Under the pieces are notes generated by a model. The model worked only from the letters and a program-made list of their open reading frames with translations. It made no database searches and was not told where the DNA came from. The position numbers and the translations under genes were made by a program. A stretch of 52,457 nucleotides of DNA from JAYZDP01 sp036337765 (GTDB lineage: Bacteria > Acidobacteriota > Thermoanaerobaculia > Multivoradales > Multivoraceae), in contig JAYZDP010000050.1 of assembly GCA_036337765.1 (NCBI GenBank), positions 1 through 52,457 on the forward strand, given 5' to 3'. The number at the start of each line of letters is the position of its first letter. The stretch's first letter is position 1. Below are positions 10,123 to 18,908 of the stretch, one piece after another.

Positions 10123-10785
10123 ATGAAGCCGGGCTTTATTCCTTACCGACCTGCGCGGCGCCAGGCGCAGGACATGCGGGAGCGGTCGCGGGACTTCTAT
10201 GCCCTCATGGACGCGAGGCGTAGCGTCCGTCAGTTCTCCTCGCAGCCCGTCTCTCGGCAGCTGATCGAGTCGGCTATTGCGACCGCCTCCACTGCGCCCT
10301 CGGGCGCCCACCGTCAGCCGTGGCGGTTCGTTGCGGTCAACGACCCGGAGATCAAACGCCGCATCCGCGTCGCCGCCGAGGATGAGGAACGACGTAACTA
10401 CTCCGAGCGGATGCCCAACGAGTGGCTCGAGACCCTCGAGCCTCTGGGCACCGGCCCTGAGAAGCCGTACCTCGAGACCGCGCCTTGGCTGGTGGCGGTC
10501 TTCGAGGAGCTCTACGGCCACGGCGCCGACGGCTCCAAACGCAAGAACTACTACGTCAAGGAGAGCGTTGGCATTGCCTGTGGCCTTCTTGTCGCGGCGC
10601 TTCACCAGATGGGACTTCAGACCCTTGCCCACACCCCGAGTCCGATGAACTTCCTGTCTCGCATCCTCGAGCGCCCCGACAACGAGCGCCCCTACATTCT
10701 CTTTCCGGTGGGCTTCGCCGCGGCCGATGCCGAGGTGCCGAACCTAAAGCGCAAGACGCTCGGAGAGGTGGCTGTCTGGTGGTGA
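10123..10785 (+). CDS. Iodotyrosine deiodinase-like flavin nitroreductase
   Basis: Predicted 220 residues, nitroreductase fold, FMN-dependent. RRSVRQFSSQPV (about 32-43) and APSGAHRQPW (about 58-67) are FMN-binding motifs. The C-terminus ERPYILFPVGF..PNLKRK matches the iodotyrosine deiodinase (IYD) branch rather than general NfsB enzymes. The three substrate-lid residues of mammalian IYD (Glu157, Tyr161, Lys182) correspond, with identical spacing, to Glu89, Tyr93 and Lys114 here. A reductive dehalogenase acting on halotyrosines is therefore likely; the natural substrate is unknown. The TGA stop lies in the terminator hairpin at 10782. Confidence 0.85.
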   Translation: MKPGFIPYRPARRQAQDMRERSRDFYALMDARRSVRQFSSQPVSRQLIESAIATASTAPSGAHRQPWRFVAVNDPEIKRRIRVAAEDEERRNYSERMPNEWLETLEPLGTGPEKPYLETAPWLVAVFEELYGHGADGSKRKNYYVKESVGIACGLLVAALHQMGLQTLAHTPSPMNFLSRILERPDNERPYILFPVGFAAADAEVPNLKRKTLGEVAVWW

Positions 10786-10831
10786 AAACTGGGGTGCTTG
10801 GCTACCCTACGGGTAGCACCCCACTTTTCAC
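10782..10831. terminator. Bidirectional terminator hairpin
   Basis: GTGAAAACTGGGGTGCT and its near-perfect complement AGCACCCCACTTTTCAC flank a short inner stem GCTACCC/GGGTAGC. The A- and T-rich outer arms supply a T-tract on either strand. It lies between the convergent deiodinase-like gene and the TPR gene and contains the stop codon of the former. The following 10832-10890 holds nothing else I can identify. Confidence 0.75.
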
Positions 10832-10890
10832 TTTGCCTCTGGCTCGGTGGACCTCGCGTGTTCGCTGCGGCGGACCTTCGCTCACTCTGC

Positions 10891-11601
10891 TCACAGCCGC
10901 GGATTCTCTGGCGGGCCGCTCTCGAGCCACTGCTCCGCGGGGCGGCAAGCTGGGTTGAGGCTTAGTGCTTGGGTCCAGGACGCGCGGGCCTGGGCCTGGT
11001 CTCCTAGCTCCCAGAGGGCGTGGCCGCGTAGGAGTAGGGCGCTCTCTAGTTCTGGATCGAGCTCCAGGGCCCTTTGGATCAGGGCGAGGCCCTTCTCGAT
11101 GTCGGGGCGCTCTCGGCCTGGCTTTAGGACGTCGGGCTTCGCGGCACTGACGTAGGCCTTGGCGTTGGTCCGATCGAGCTCGATGGCCGTGGCGGAGGCC
11201 CGCTCCATGCGCGCCTTGTGGCGTTTGCCGCGATACTTGGAGCGGATCAGGGTGCCGATGAGATCGGCGCGCAGTCGCCACGACTCGCTCGACTCCGCCA
11301 AGAGCTCGACCAGATCCAGGCCACGCCGGGCCGCTGCGTCGATGCGCTCGCCGATCTCGCGGCGAGCCACGCCCTCCGAGGTCGGGGTCTGCTCGAACTC
11401 GATGCGCTCGAGCTCGGCGACCAGCAGAGCTGCGTCGATGACCAGCCGCGGCCGGGCTTCGGGATCGAGCTCCGCCAGGATACGCGTGGCGGACTCGAGG
11501 TCGTAGTTGCGGCCGGCGTCGGCGATCGCCGAATTGCTTCGCGCGGCCGCGCCACCAGCAACGAGTACGGCAACGACGGCAGTGCCCAGGCGGCTCATCA
11601 T
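10891..11601 (-). CDS. Secreted TPR-repeat protein
   Basis: Predicted 236 residues. An N-terminal signal-like stretch ends in GGAAARSNS. TPR-like helices follow; the clearest is near the C-terminus, with KGLALIQRALELDPELESALLLRGHALWELG. The start overlaps the stop of the MMPL transporter by four bases (ATGA), so the two are translationally coupled. A periplasmic partner of that transporter is possible but is inferred from position only. Confidence 0.75.
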   Translation of the reverse strand: MMSRLGTAVVAVLVAGGAAARSNSAIADAGRNYDLESATRILAELDPEARPRLVIDAALLVAELERIEFEQTPTSEGVARREIGERIDAAARRGLDLVELLAESSESWRLRADLIGTLIRSKYRGKRHKARMERASATAIELDRTNAKAYVSAAKPDVLKPGRERPDIEKGLALIQRALELDPELESALLLRGHALWELGDQAQARASWTQALSLNPACRPAEQWLESGPPENPRL

Positions 11602-13775
11602 CGGACTCTAGGTCTCGGCGTGTAGCCGCGCAGCAGCGCGGGGAGCAGAGTGAGGTCGGCGAGCAGGGCCACCAACATGGCTGCAGTCGTCAGCACGGCG
11701 AAGTAGTGGATCGGAACGAAGGCCGAGCCGAGCAGTGCCGCCATCCCGGCGACGACCGCGAAGGTGGTGATGCACAGCGCCGGCCCCAGCGCCTCCGCCG
11801 AAGATCTTACGGCCTCGAGTGGTCGCACGCCGCGCAGTCGGGCACGCCGCACGGCAGTCAACAGGTGCACCGAGTCGTCGACAGCGATCCCCAGCGCTAT
11901 TCCAGCCACCATTACCGTGCCCGGGTCGAGGGGAATGCCGGCCAGTGCCATCGATGCGAACACCCAGACCACCGGCACGAGGTTCGGCGCCAGCGACAGC
12001 AGGGTCATCCGCAGGGAGCGCAATCCGACTGCGATCGACATGAAGACCAGCACCAGGGCAACCCCGAGGCTACGCAGTTGCGATCGGACCAGCTCACCTT
12101 GAGACCGAACCAGCTGTAGCACGGTTCCTGTGGGATGTGCCCGTCCTACCAGTCCGCCGGCGATGATGTGGTCCTGGAATCGCTCGGCCAGAGCCAGGAA
12201 GTCGCTCGACTCGAGCGGGGTGACGAGCGCGGTGAGTCGGGCCTTCCCGGCCTCGGCGTTGTGCATCGAGGCGAGCTCGGCAGCAAACAGCGGATCGGCG
12301 TTGGCGAGTACGTCTTCGACCCGATCGGCGGTCGGCAGGATGTAACGATCGGCTTCGAGATCGTGGTGCCACTGATTCATTTTTCGCAACACGTCCATGG
12401 GCGAGACCACCTTGGCGACTCCGGGCTCGCTGGCCAGCCGGGCTGCTAGCTCATCGAGATGCGGCTGTTGCACCAGGTCGTCGACTCCGCCCACCTCGTC
12501 GATCAGAACCTCCAGGGGAGAAAGCCCGGTCAGCGCTTCGAGTGCGTGGTGATAGTCCGCAATGACACGCTCGGTCGGACCGAGAAAACGCAGCGGGTTG
12601 GAATCGGCGCTCAGCAAAGGCAGGGCCGAGGTGCCGGCCGCGATCGCGACTCCAGCGACGGCGAGTGTCAGCCAACGGTGCCGCGCCGACGCGGCGGCGA
12701 GCCGGCCGGCGGCCCGGCCAACTCCGAGGTCTAGCCGGCTGGCTGGAGTCGTATCGACGAGTGCCAGCATCGACCGTCCGAGCCCGAAAGTGACGATCAC
12801 ACCGAGCATGAGACCTGCCCCCGCCAGCACGCCGAACTCCCGGATCGGGCGAAACCCCGAAGCCGTGAGGCTCAGCAGTCCGATCGCGGTGGTTGCTGCC
12901 GCCAGCGAACACGGCCGTGCGACCTCGACGACGGCATGCCGAATCGCCTCCTCGCGGGGCCGCGTGGCGCGTAGGCGGCGATACGAGGCGAGTAGGTGAG
13001 TGGAGCCTGATAGTGAGAGTACCCATATGAGCGGCGCCAAAGCGGTCGAAATCATCGACAGCTTCCAACCCAAGAGATCGCCGAGCGCCAGCGTGCCGAT
13101 CACCGTAACGGCGCTGCAGGCAAGCGCGATGAGCACCGGTCGCAGTGCACCGAACAAGACCAGCAGGGCGAGGGTCGACAACAGTGCCGCCGTCGGCAGC
13201 GAGGCCCGTAGCTCGCGATCCGAGACCTCGTCGATGGCCGCGTTCAGAACCGAGGGTCCGACGAGGGCGGCATCGGCGACGCCGGCCTTCTCCAACACCG
13301 TGCGCACCTCGCGGACGACGCGCGCGCGTTCGGCGGCTCCTGTCGCGCTCGAGAGGTGGACGAAGATGCCGAGCGTACGACGGTCGTCCGAAATCAGCAG
13401 CCGATCGTAGAAGGGAGCACTGGAGACCTCGGCTGCGAGGTCGGCGACGTCTTCGCTGCCGAAGACGTCGCGGAAGAGTGTCGGCAGCGACGAGACCCTG
13501 GCGACGCCCTCCAGTTCTTCGATTCGAGACACGGCGTCGACGAGGAGGTCGAAGTGGGAGGGATCGAACGGCGGGTCGTGGGTGACGCTGGCGAGAATGA
13601 ACTGATCCGACGGGAAGTTCTCGCGGAACTCTTCATAAAGCCGTGCGCTCGGCGTCGTCGGATCGATCCAGCGCTCGAAGGCGTGGTCGGACTCCAGGTC
13701 AGGAAGCCGGCTCGCCGCAAAGGCTGTCAGCACCGAGAACGCGACGACGGTGAGCAGCTCTCGGAGGTGATTCAT
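11598..13775 (-). CDS. MMPL/RND-family membrane exporter
   Basis: Predicted 725 residues from ATG 13775; the frame is open further upstream, but that part lies opposite manC and lacks protein-like sequence. One transmembrane helix is followed by a large periplasmic loop (FERWIDPTTPSARLYEEFRE), about five helices, a second loop and a final helix bundle containing GIALGIAVDDSVHLL, the charged motif of proton-driven RND exporters. Short two-lobed proteins like this export lipids or hydrophobic compounds (MmpL/HpnN type). The substrate cannot be told. It is divergent from manC across 49 bases. Confidence 0.88.
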   Translation of the reverse strand: MNHLRELLTVVAFSVLTAFAASRLPDLESDHAFERWIDPTTPSARLYEEFRENFPSDQFILASVTHDPPFDPSHFDLLVDAVSRIEELEGVARVSSLPTLFRDVFGSEDVADLAAEVSSAPFYDRLLISDDRRTLGIFVHLSSATGAAERARVVREVRTVLEKAGVADAALVGPSVLNAAIDEVSDRELRASLPTAALLSTLALLVLFGALRPVLIALACSAVTVIGTLALGDLLGWKLSMISTALAPLIWVLSLSGSTHLLASYRRLRATRPREEAIRHAVVEVARPCSLAAATTAIGLLSLTASGFRPIREFGVLAGAGLMLGVIVTFGLGRSMLALVDTTPASRLDLGVGRAAGRLAAASARHRWLTLAVAGVAIAAGTSALPLLSADSNPLRFLGPTERVIADYHHALEALTGLSPLEVLIDEVGGVDDLVQQPHLDELAARLASEPGVAKVVSPMDVLRKMNQWHHDLEADRYILPTADRVEDVLANADPLFAAELASMHNAEAGKARLTALVTPLESSDFLALAERFQDHIIAGGLVGRAHPTGTVLQLVRSQGELVRSQLRSLGVALVLVFMSIAVGLRSLRMTLLSLAPNLVPVVWVFASMALAGIPLDPGTVMVAGIALGIAVDDSVHLLTAVRRARLRGVRPLEAVRSSAEALGPALCITTFAVVAGMAALLGSAFVPIHYFAVLTTAAMLVALLADLTLLPALLRGYTPRPRVR

Positions 13776-13824
13776 CGCGCTCGGGCCGCTTGGCCCCGTG
13801 ATACCTTGCCCGGCCGGAGACGAC

Positions 13825-14871
13825 GTGCAGGCACTCATTCTTGCAGGTGGCAGCGGAACGCGATTCTGGCCCGCCAGTCGCAAGCTCAGACCGAAACAGC
13901 TCCTGCAGCTCGCCGGCGACCGCACCTTGCTGCGAGCGACCTTCGAGCGGCTCTCGCCGGTGCTCGATCCCGCCGACATCTGGGTCTGCACAAACCGTGA
14001 CCTCGCTGCTGACGTGCGCCGAGAGCTCCCGGAGGTGCCCCAGGCGCAGGTGCTCGAAGAGCCCGTGGGTCGCAACACCGGGCCCGCCATCGCCTGGTCG
14101 CTCACCTCCATGCCGACCGATCGCCGAGACGAGGCAGTTGTGTCGCTGCACTCGGATCACTGGATTGCCGACGAGGAAGGCTTTCGCGCAACGCTGGTGG
14201 CCGCGGTCGCGCAGGCCGAGCACAACGACAGGGTTGTGGCCCTCGGCGTCGTGCCGCGTTGGGCGGAGACAGGCTACGGCTACATGGAGGCACCAGGGCC
14301 GCCGGCGGAAGGCTCACCGGTGCGAGAGGTCGAGGAGTTCCTCGAGAAGCCGGACCGCGAGACCGCAGAGCGTTTCGCGGCCAGCGGCAGGCATTTCTGG
14401 AACTCCGGCATCTTTGTCTTTCGCGCATCGACTTTGCTCTCGCGCCTCAGCGAGCTCGAGCCGGGGCTCATGGCCAGCCTGGCAGAGATCGAGGTGGAGC
14501 CGTCGCGTCTCGGAGAGGTCTTCGCGTGTCTGGAGTCCAAGCCCATCGACACCGCTGTCATGGAGCGGCTCGAGACCATGCATACCTTGGTCCTCGACTG
14601 TGGCTGGAGCGATCTCGGCTCATGGGAGGCGCTTGCCGAGGTTCTCGAGCCGGATGCTCAGGGCAACTTCGCGCGCGGGGACGCGGTGGCCATCGACGCA
14701 ACCGGAAACCTTTTGTACGCCGATAGCGGCACAGTGACTGTTCTGGGAGTCGAGGGGCTGGCGGTGGTGCAGACCGGCGACGCCGTTCTGGTCACGCCCC
14801 TCGCTCGCTCCCAGGAAGTCCGCCGCATCGTCGCGGAGCTGAAGCAACGCGATCGAGACGAGCTCCTGTAG
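13825..14871 (+). CDS. manC: Mannose-1-phosphate guanylyltransferase
   Basis: Predicted 348 residues from GTG 13825, chosen because GGAGA lies five bases upstream; a GTG at 13798 would add nine residues. Makes GDP-mannose from mannose-1-phosphate and GTP for polysaccharide or glycan synthesis. The nucleotide-binding motif LILAGGSGTRFWPASR opens the protein, then RPKQLL, VGRNTGPAIAW and a FLEKPD sugar-binding motif. There is no C-terminal phosphomannose isomerase domain, so it is the short form. No glycosyltransferases are adjacent. Confidence 0.92.
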   Translation: MQALILAGGSGTRFWPASRKLRPKQLLQLAGDRTLLRATFERLSPVLDPADIWVCTNRDLAADVRRELPEVPQAQVLEEPVGRNTGPAIAWSLTSMPTDRRDEAVVSLHSDHWIADEEGFRATLVAAVAQAEHNDRVVALGVVPRWAETGYGYMEAPGPPAEGSPVREVEEFLEKPDRETAERFAASGRHFWNSGIFVFRASTLLSRLSELEPGLMASLAEIEVEPSRLGEVFACLESKPIDTAVMERLETMHTLVLDCGWSDLGSWEALAEVLEPDAQGNFARGDAVAIDATGNLLYADSGTVTVLGVEGLAVVQTGDAVLVTPLARSQEVRRIVAELKQRDRDELL

Positions 14872-14894
14872 GGCGATCGGCGGCCGCGCGCTCG

Positions 14895-15557
14895 TTGCGC
14901 ATCTGGCACGAGGGCTGCGAGAGCGGCCTCGATGAGGTCGCTCTGCCCCTCGGCGCCCCGCCCCGGACCGAGCTCGAGGTGGAGATCGGCTTCGGCAAGG
15001 GGCGCTACCTCTTGGCGCAGGCCGAGGCACATCCAGGGGTCGAGTTTCTCGGCATTGAATCGGCGCTCGAGTACTACTCGCTGGCAGGCCAGCGCGCCGC
15101 CCGTAGGGGACTCGGCAACGTCACCCTGGTAGCCGGTGAGGCGCTGTACCTGCTCGCCACCTGTCTGGCTCCGGCTACAGCAAGGGCGGTCCACGTTTAC
15201 TTTCCCGACCCCTGGCCCAAGGCGCGGCATCAGCGGCGACGCCTACTCGGCCCGGCCAGCGTCGATCTGGTGCTCGGCCTGCTGCGTGACGGCGGCCGAG
15301 TATTTTTTGCCTCGGATCACCAGGAGTACGCCGCGCAGGTTCTCGGTGTGCTGCGCGAGCACCCCGCGGTCGAGACGGTGACTCGGGCACGGCCCTGGCC
15401 CGGCGGCCCGCGGACCAACTACGAGGAAAAGTACGAGGCCGAAGGCCGGTCGATCGTTCGCGCGGAGGCGACGCGGCTGGCTGGGAGCCGGGTGCTGAGG
15501 CCGGAGTTGGCGGTCGAGCTCGCCGGCGGCCAACTGGAGGAGCCGACGGTAAAGTGA
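14895..15557 (+). CDS. trmB: tRNA (guanine-N7)-methyltransferase
   Basis: Predicted 220 residues. Methylates G46 of tRNA using S-adenosylmethionine. Visible are the SAM-binding EIGFGKGRYLL, the FLGIESA acidic loop, the family signature YFPDPWPKARHQRRR and the late GGPRTNYEEKY substrate motif. The start is taken as TTG 14895 because no ATG or GTG lies in frame before the conserved domain; the ribosome site is weak. It sits between manC and the SRPBCC gene with short gaps. Confidence 0.92.
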   Translation: MRIWHEGCESGLDEVALPLGAPPRTELEVEIGFGKGRYLLAQAEAHPGVEFLGIESALEYYSLAGQRAARRGLGNVTLVAGEALYLLATCLAPATARAVHVYFPDPWPKARHQRRRLLGPASVDLVLGLLRDGGRVFFASDHQEYAAQVLGVLREHPAVETVTRARPWPGGPRTNYEEKYEAEGRSIVRAEATRLAGSRVLRPELAVELAGGQLEEPTVK

Positions 15558-15564
15558 GGCGCCG

Positions 15565-16035
15565 ATGAGCCAACAACCACCTCGGGGTGATGTCCCCGGC
15601 ATTCAGATCCACGTCGTCCGACGGATCGATGCGTCCGCGGCGGAGGTCTGGCGCTGGTTGACGGAGGCCTCGTGTCTCGAACAGTGGTTGGCGGATCGAG
15701 CCCGGGTCGAGCCCGGCGCACAGGGCGGTCTGGAGCTCGAGATCCTGCGAGCGGACTCGCGGCCGATCATGGAGTACGCCAAGACGACCTCGCGAGACGA
15801 GGGGCGCCGGTGGTGTTTGGACTTCCGAAGAGACGATCCGCAGTGGGAAGGGACGACGCGGCTCGAGCTGACTCTCGCCGACGCCGGGGGTGGCTGCGAG
15901 CTAGAAGTCTTTCAGGAAGGCTTCCAGCGTCAGGCGATGTCGTCGTGTCTGACGATCTGGGAGGAGTACCGACGCCGTTGGTGGAGCGCGCTGTCGGTTC
16001 TGGAGTCGGCGATCAGGACTTCCAGCGCTGGGTGA
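15565..16035 (+). CDS. SRPBCC/AHSA1-family protein
   Basis: Predicted 156 residues. Begins with the strand IQIHVVRRIDASAAEVWRWL and then LEQWLAD, the pattern of START/AHSA1 domains that bind hydrophobic ligands or act as Hsp90-activator-like folds. The end is a Trp-rich helix EEYRRRWWSAL. No catalytic residue can be assigned. It starts seven bases after trmB, and its 3' end overlaps the convergent HD gene by 23 bases. Confidence 0.75.
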   Translation: MSQQPPRGDVPGIQIHVVRRIDASAAEVWRWLTEASCLEQWLADRARVEPGAQGGLELEILRADSRPIMEYAKTTSRDEGRRWCLDFRRDDPQWEGTTRLELTLADAGGGCELEVFQEGFQRQAMSSCLTIWEEYRRRWWSALSVLESAIRTSSAG

Positions 16036-17206
16036 AGAGCGTGCCTACCGTGTCTGTGAGATCGGGCCGGGTATAGACCCGGAAGCGGTCGATTCGACTG
16101 AGCTCGCCAATGAAGTCCGAGACTGCCTGCATCGGCGTGAGCCGGCCGTCCCGGTGACGGACGAGAAGGCTCGACGCGCTCAGATGATGTGCGTCCTTCG
16201 CCGAGTTCGAGACCAGCAGATCGCCCGGCTCGAAGTCCGCCTCGATCTCCTCAACCAGCGCGCTGAAGCCGTCGCGCTCGGCGGCGGTCAGGTGCTCGCG
16301 CGTTTCGAAGGCGATGGTGTGATGGCGCCGACCAGTGATGGCCTCCGCGTGGCGGCTTGGCGACGCGCGCATCGCCGACCAGGCGGTGATGTCATCGTGA
16401 CAGACGAACGTGTCGGGGTCGGCGGGCCAGCGCAAGCCGTCCTCCCGCAACCATTCGTTCAGGTGCAGCTCGAGGACTTTGCCGGTCAGGTTGAAGTAGA
16501 CCTGGGTGAACATGTAGTAGCGCGCGAGCACCAACGCCTCGAAGGCATGCACGCCGCCTTCGTCGATACCGATGCCCCAGCTGCCGGTTTCCGGATCTTC
16601 GAGCGCGATCATGGTCTCCAGTAGCCGGCCGAGGTCGTAGTTGCCGTAGCGCACGCCGCAGAACAGGCTGTCGCGCAGCAGATAGTCCATCTTGTCGACG
16701 TCGAGCTCACCCGAGACGATCTGGCTCAGCAGGTGCTCCACCTCTGTTCCCGAGCCGTCGAGAATCCGGCAGACCTGTTCGGTGTCGACTCCGTCACCGT
16801 CGACCGCCAGAATCTCGGAGATCTCAGAGCCGCGGATCAGGCGAAGCGTCATGTCCTCGTGCGACAGCCCCTCCTCGAAGAGCTCCTCTGCTGAGTGACT
16901 GAAGGGGGCGTGACCGATGTCGTGCAGCAGCGCTGCCAACCTCACCGCGCGCCGCGCCGGGGCCCGCTTGTCGGCGTCGAGCAGGTTGGGCGAGCGCTGC
17001 GCCAGGGCGTCATAAACCTGCCCGGCGAGCTCCATCGCCCCCAACACGTGGCTGAACCGACTGTGCTCGGCACCGTGAAACACCAGATGGGTCAGCCCGA
17101 GCTGGCGCACCCAGCGCAGCCGCTGCAGCGGCCGCACCCGAAGCAGCCGCGCCTCCAGCGCATCCGCCTTGACATACCCATGGATCGGATCGCGCAGCGA
17201 CAGCAT
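16013..17206 (-). CDS. HD-superfamily phosphohydrolase (dGTPase/SAMHD1-like)
   Basis: Predicted 397 residues. Starts LRDPIHGYV and carries the metal-binding set EHSRFSHVLG (His48), LLHDIGHAPFSH (His95, Asp96) and a later DVDKMDYLLRDS. This is the architecture of the COG1078 HD phosphohydrolases, related to dNTP triphosphohydrolases. A nucleotide or phosphoester substrate is likely but the exact one cannot be read. It follows the LON-domain gene on the same strand after repeat R2. Confidence 0.85.
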   Translation of the reverse strand: MLSLRDPIHGYVKADALEARLLRVRPLQRLRWVRQLGLTHLVFHGAEHSRFSHVLGAMELAGQVYDALAQRSPNLLDADKRAPARRAVRLAALLHDIGHAPFSHSAEELFEEGLSHEDMTLRLIRGSEISEILAVDGDGVDTEQVCRILDGSGTEVEHLLSQIVSGELDVDKMDYLLRDSLFCGVRYGNYDLGRLLETMIALEDPETGSWGIGIDEGGVHAFEALVLARYYMFTQVYFNLTGKVLELHLNEWLREDGLRWPADPDTFVCHDDITAWSAMRASPSRHAEAITGRRHHTIAFETREHLTAAERDGFSALVEEIEADFEPGDLLVSNSAKDAHHLSASSLLVRHRDGRLTPMQAVSDFIGELSRIDRFRVYTRPDLTDTVGTLFTQRWKS

Positions 17207-17223
17207 GGGTCGACCCCCTATTG

Positions 17224-17297
17224 GAAGCGGTGGCCGCGGTATGAGCGCCTCTCATTTACGAAAATCCACCGTCATGACCTACCGCGACCCCCGCTAA
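17224..17297 (-). repeat. Stop-codon-linked repeat, copy R2 (module A only)
   Basis: On the minus strand it begins TTAGCGGGGGTCGCGGTA (17297-17280) and closes CTCATACCGCGGCCACCGCTTC, about 14 of 17 arm positions pairing. The loop is different from the other copies but keeps TCATGACGG on the left and GCGCTCATACCGCGG on the right. The TAG at 17296-17294 is the stop codon of the LON-domain gene. Module B is absent and the HD gene starts 18 bases after the element. Confidence 0.8.
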
Positions 17298-17953
17298 CTG
17301 AGGTCGGGATCTGCTTGGATACCGCGGAATGGCGTCAGCAGATCCACAACGCGTTTTCGCGCGTGGAGGATGTCTACGACACGGCTCGAACGGTCGTCTA
17401 GGTCTCGGTTGAGTAGATCCAGCTTCGCCAGAACTGGCAGGTCGAGGTGAGCGGCGAGTCCGTTGACCAGGGCTTCTAGGTTCAGGCCGTCGCTGTCGTC
17501 TTCCACTGTAGGCATCGACGGCGACGAGGCCTCGAGGTAGTGCACCAGATCGAGGATTTCGTAGCAGCGGGCCCGATCGTCCGCATAGTGCAGCGCCGTT
17601 TCCAGGAGAGGCGCGACCAGGGCCCGCCGATACGGTTCCGGGTCCAGCTCGGCCTCGATGCGGAAGCGAAACTGGCCCTCGATCAGGATGTTCGACCTAC
17701 CGTCGGTCAGGTAGTCGATGTCGCGTACCAGACCGGCGGTACCGCTCTCGTAGACCGGGGGCGAGCCGCCTAGATCCTCTTCGCCGCTGTGAGTGAGCAC
17801 CATCCCGATCAGGCGATCGGACTCGTCGAGCTGTTCGAGGTCGCGGATCAGCGCCCGGTAACGTGGCTCGAAGATGTGGAGGCGTAGGTCGGTGCGGGGA
17901 AAGTGAACGACGTTCGGAAGGGGGAAGATCGGGATCTGGCGCGTCTGTGACAT
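17294..17953 (-). CDS. LON N-terminal-domain (PUA-like) protein
   Basis: Predicted 219 residues from ATG 17953; the frame is open much further upstream but that part lies opposite another gene. It has IPIFPLPNVVHFPRTDLRLHIFEPRYRAL near its start, the opening of the Lon protease substrate-binding domain, but no AAA+ or protease part. Such stand-alone COG2802 proteins are widespread and of uncertain function; a substrate-recognition role is inferred. Its TAG stop is the first triplet of repeat R2. Confidence 0.85.
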   Translation of the reverse strand: MSQTRQIPIFPLPNVVHFPRTDLRLHIFEPRYRALIRDLEQLDESDRLIGMVLTHSGEEDLGGSPPVYESGTAGLVRDIDYLTDGRSNILIEGQFRFRIEAELDPEPYRRALVAPLLETALHYADDRARCYEILDLVHYLEASSPSMPTVEDDSDGLNLEALVNGLAAHLDLPVLAKLDLLNRDLDDRSSRVVDILHARKRVVDLLTPFRGIQADPDLS

Positions 17954-17999
17954 GCCTGACGAGATCCTACCAGCCGGTCTCGAAGTGCCCGCCGTCGCT

Positions 18000-18018
18000 T
18001 GCGGCTTGAAAAGCCGCA
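18000..18018. repeat. Perfect 8-bp inverted repeat, 3-base loop
   Basis: TGCGGCTT-GAA-AAGCCGCA lies in the 74-base gap between the divergent LON-domain and TPR genes, ending nine bases before the TPR gene's TTG start. It could be an operator or a leader hairpin; the sequence alone does not decide. Confidence 0.5.
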
Positions 18019-18027
18019 CTGCTAGCT

Positions 18028-18906
18028 TTGATTCGAGTGACTGAGCTACTCGAGAAGATCGCCGCGATCGTTTGCCTGGGCGTGGCGCTCTCGTGGGTGG
18101 CTCCGGTGCCGGCGGTGGGAAGTGTGAGCTCGCTGGCAGAGGCGGAGGAGGCCTGGGCGCGGCGCGGCGAGGGCTACGTCGGGCCCGACGCAGAGCCGAC
18201 CGCCGTTGTCCAGGCCATCGCGGCCTTCGAGACAGCGCTTGTGGAGCGACCGCGAGACCTCGAGGTGATGTGGAAGCTCTTGCGGGCGATTGAGTTCCGT
18301 GGCGAGTACACCGCTGTGAACAAGACCGAGCGTCGCCGGCTCTACGCGGAGAGTGTTGGCCTCGTGGAACGAGCGCTCTCGATTCTTCATGGCGAGGGTG
18401 GCCTAAAGGGGCGCAGTCCCGAAGATCTCGCCCGCGAGGTCTCAGATCGCCCTCATGCGGCGGCCGTTCACTACTGGTCCGCTCTCCACTACGGGCTCTT
18501 CGGTGACACACACGGCGCCATGTCGGCGATTCGCAAGGGCGTCGCCAAGCACATTCGCCTGCATGCGGAGACCGCCACTCTGATCGACCCTGAAGAGTCG
18601 AGCGGCGGCGGTGCGCGGGTGCTGGGGCGCATGCACAGCGAAGCTCCGAAGGTGCCACTGTTCACTGGATGGATCGATCGTAATGAGGCGGTGCGCCTCC
18701 TGGAAGAGGCGAACGCGATCGCACCCGACGATCCTTTCAACCGGGTGTTTCTCGCCGACGTCTGGCTGTCGTTCCGGCCCCGACGCAGCGGCGAGGCCAT
18801 CGCGCTGCTGCGCTCGGTAGTGGAAGAGCCGGCTCCAGTGGAGGCAGTGGTCGAGCACGCGGAGGCCGCTCGTCAGGCGCGCGAGATCCTTGCGGCGCTC
18901 GATTGA
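18028..18906 (+). CDS. Secreted TPR-like protein (possibly TatT-like)
   Basis: Predicted 292 residues, TTG start (GTG 18037 is an alternative). A signal peptide is followed by tandem helical repeats: AIAAFETALVERPRDLEVMWKL, VGLVERAL.., AVHYWSALHYGLFGD and EAVRLLEEANAIAPDDPFNR. The layout resembles the periplasmic TPR protein TatT associated with some TRAP transporters, but no transporter gene is nearby. Its stop is two bases from the stop of convergent folK. Confidence 0.7.
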   Translation: MIRVTELLEKIAAIVCLGVALSWVAPVPAVGSVSSLAEAEEAWARRGEGYVGPDAEPTAVVQAIAAFETALVERPRDLEVMWKLLRAIEFRGEYTAVNKTERRRLYAESVGLVERALSILHGEGGLKGRSPEDLAREVSDRPHAAAVHYWSALHYGLFGDTHGAMSAIRKGVAKHIRLHAETATLIDPEESSGGGARVLGRMHSEAPKVPLFTGWIDRNEAVRLLEEANAIAPDDPFNRVFLADVWLSFRPRRSGEAIALLRSVVEEPAPVEAVVEHAEAARQAREILAALD

Positions 18907-18908
18907 GG

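Noticed and set aside
13776..14111. N-terminal extension of the MMPL exporter by 112 codons
   Set aside because: The extension lies opposite manC, lacks protein-like sequence, and ATG 13775 begins directly at the first membrane helix.
17954..18658. Long N-terminal extension of the LON-domain protein
   Set aside because: Low-complexity Arg/Pro-rich translation opposite another gene; the domain begins right at ATG 17953.
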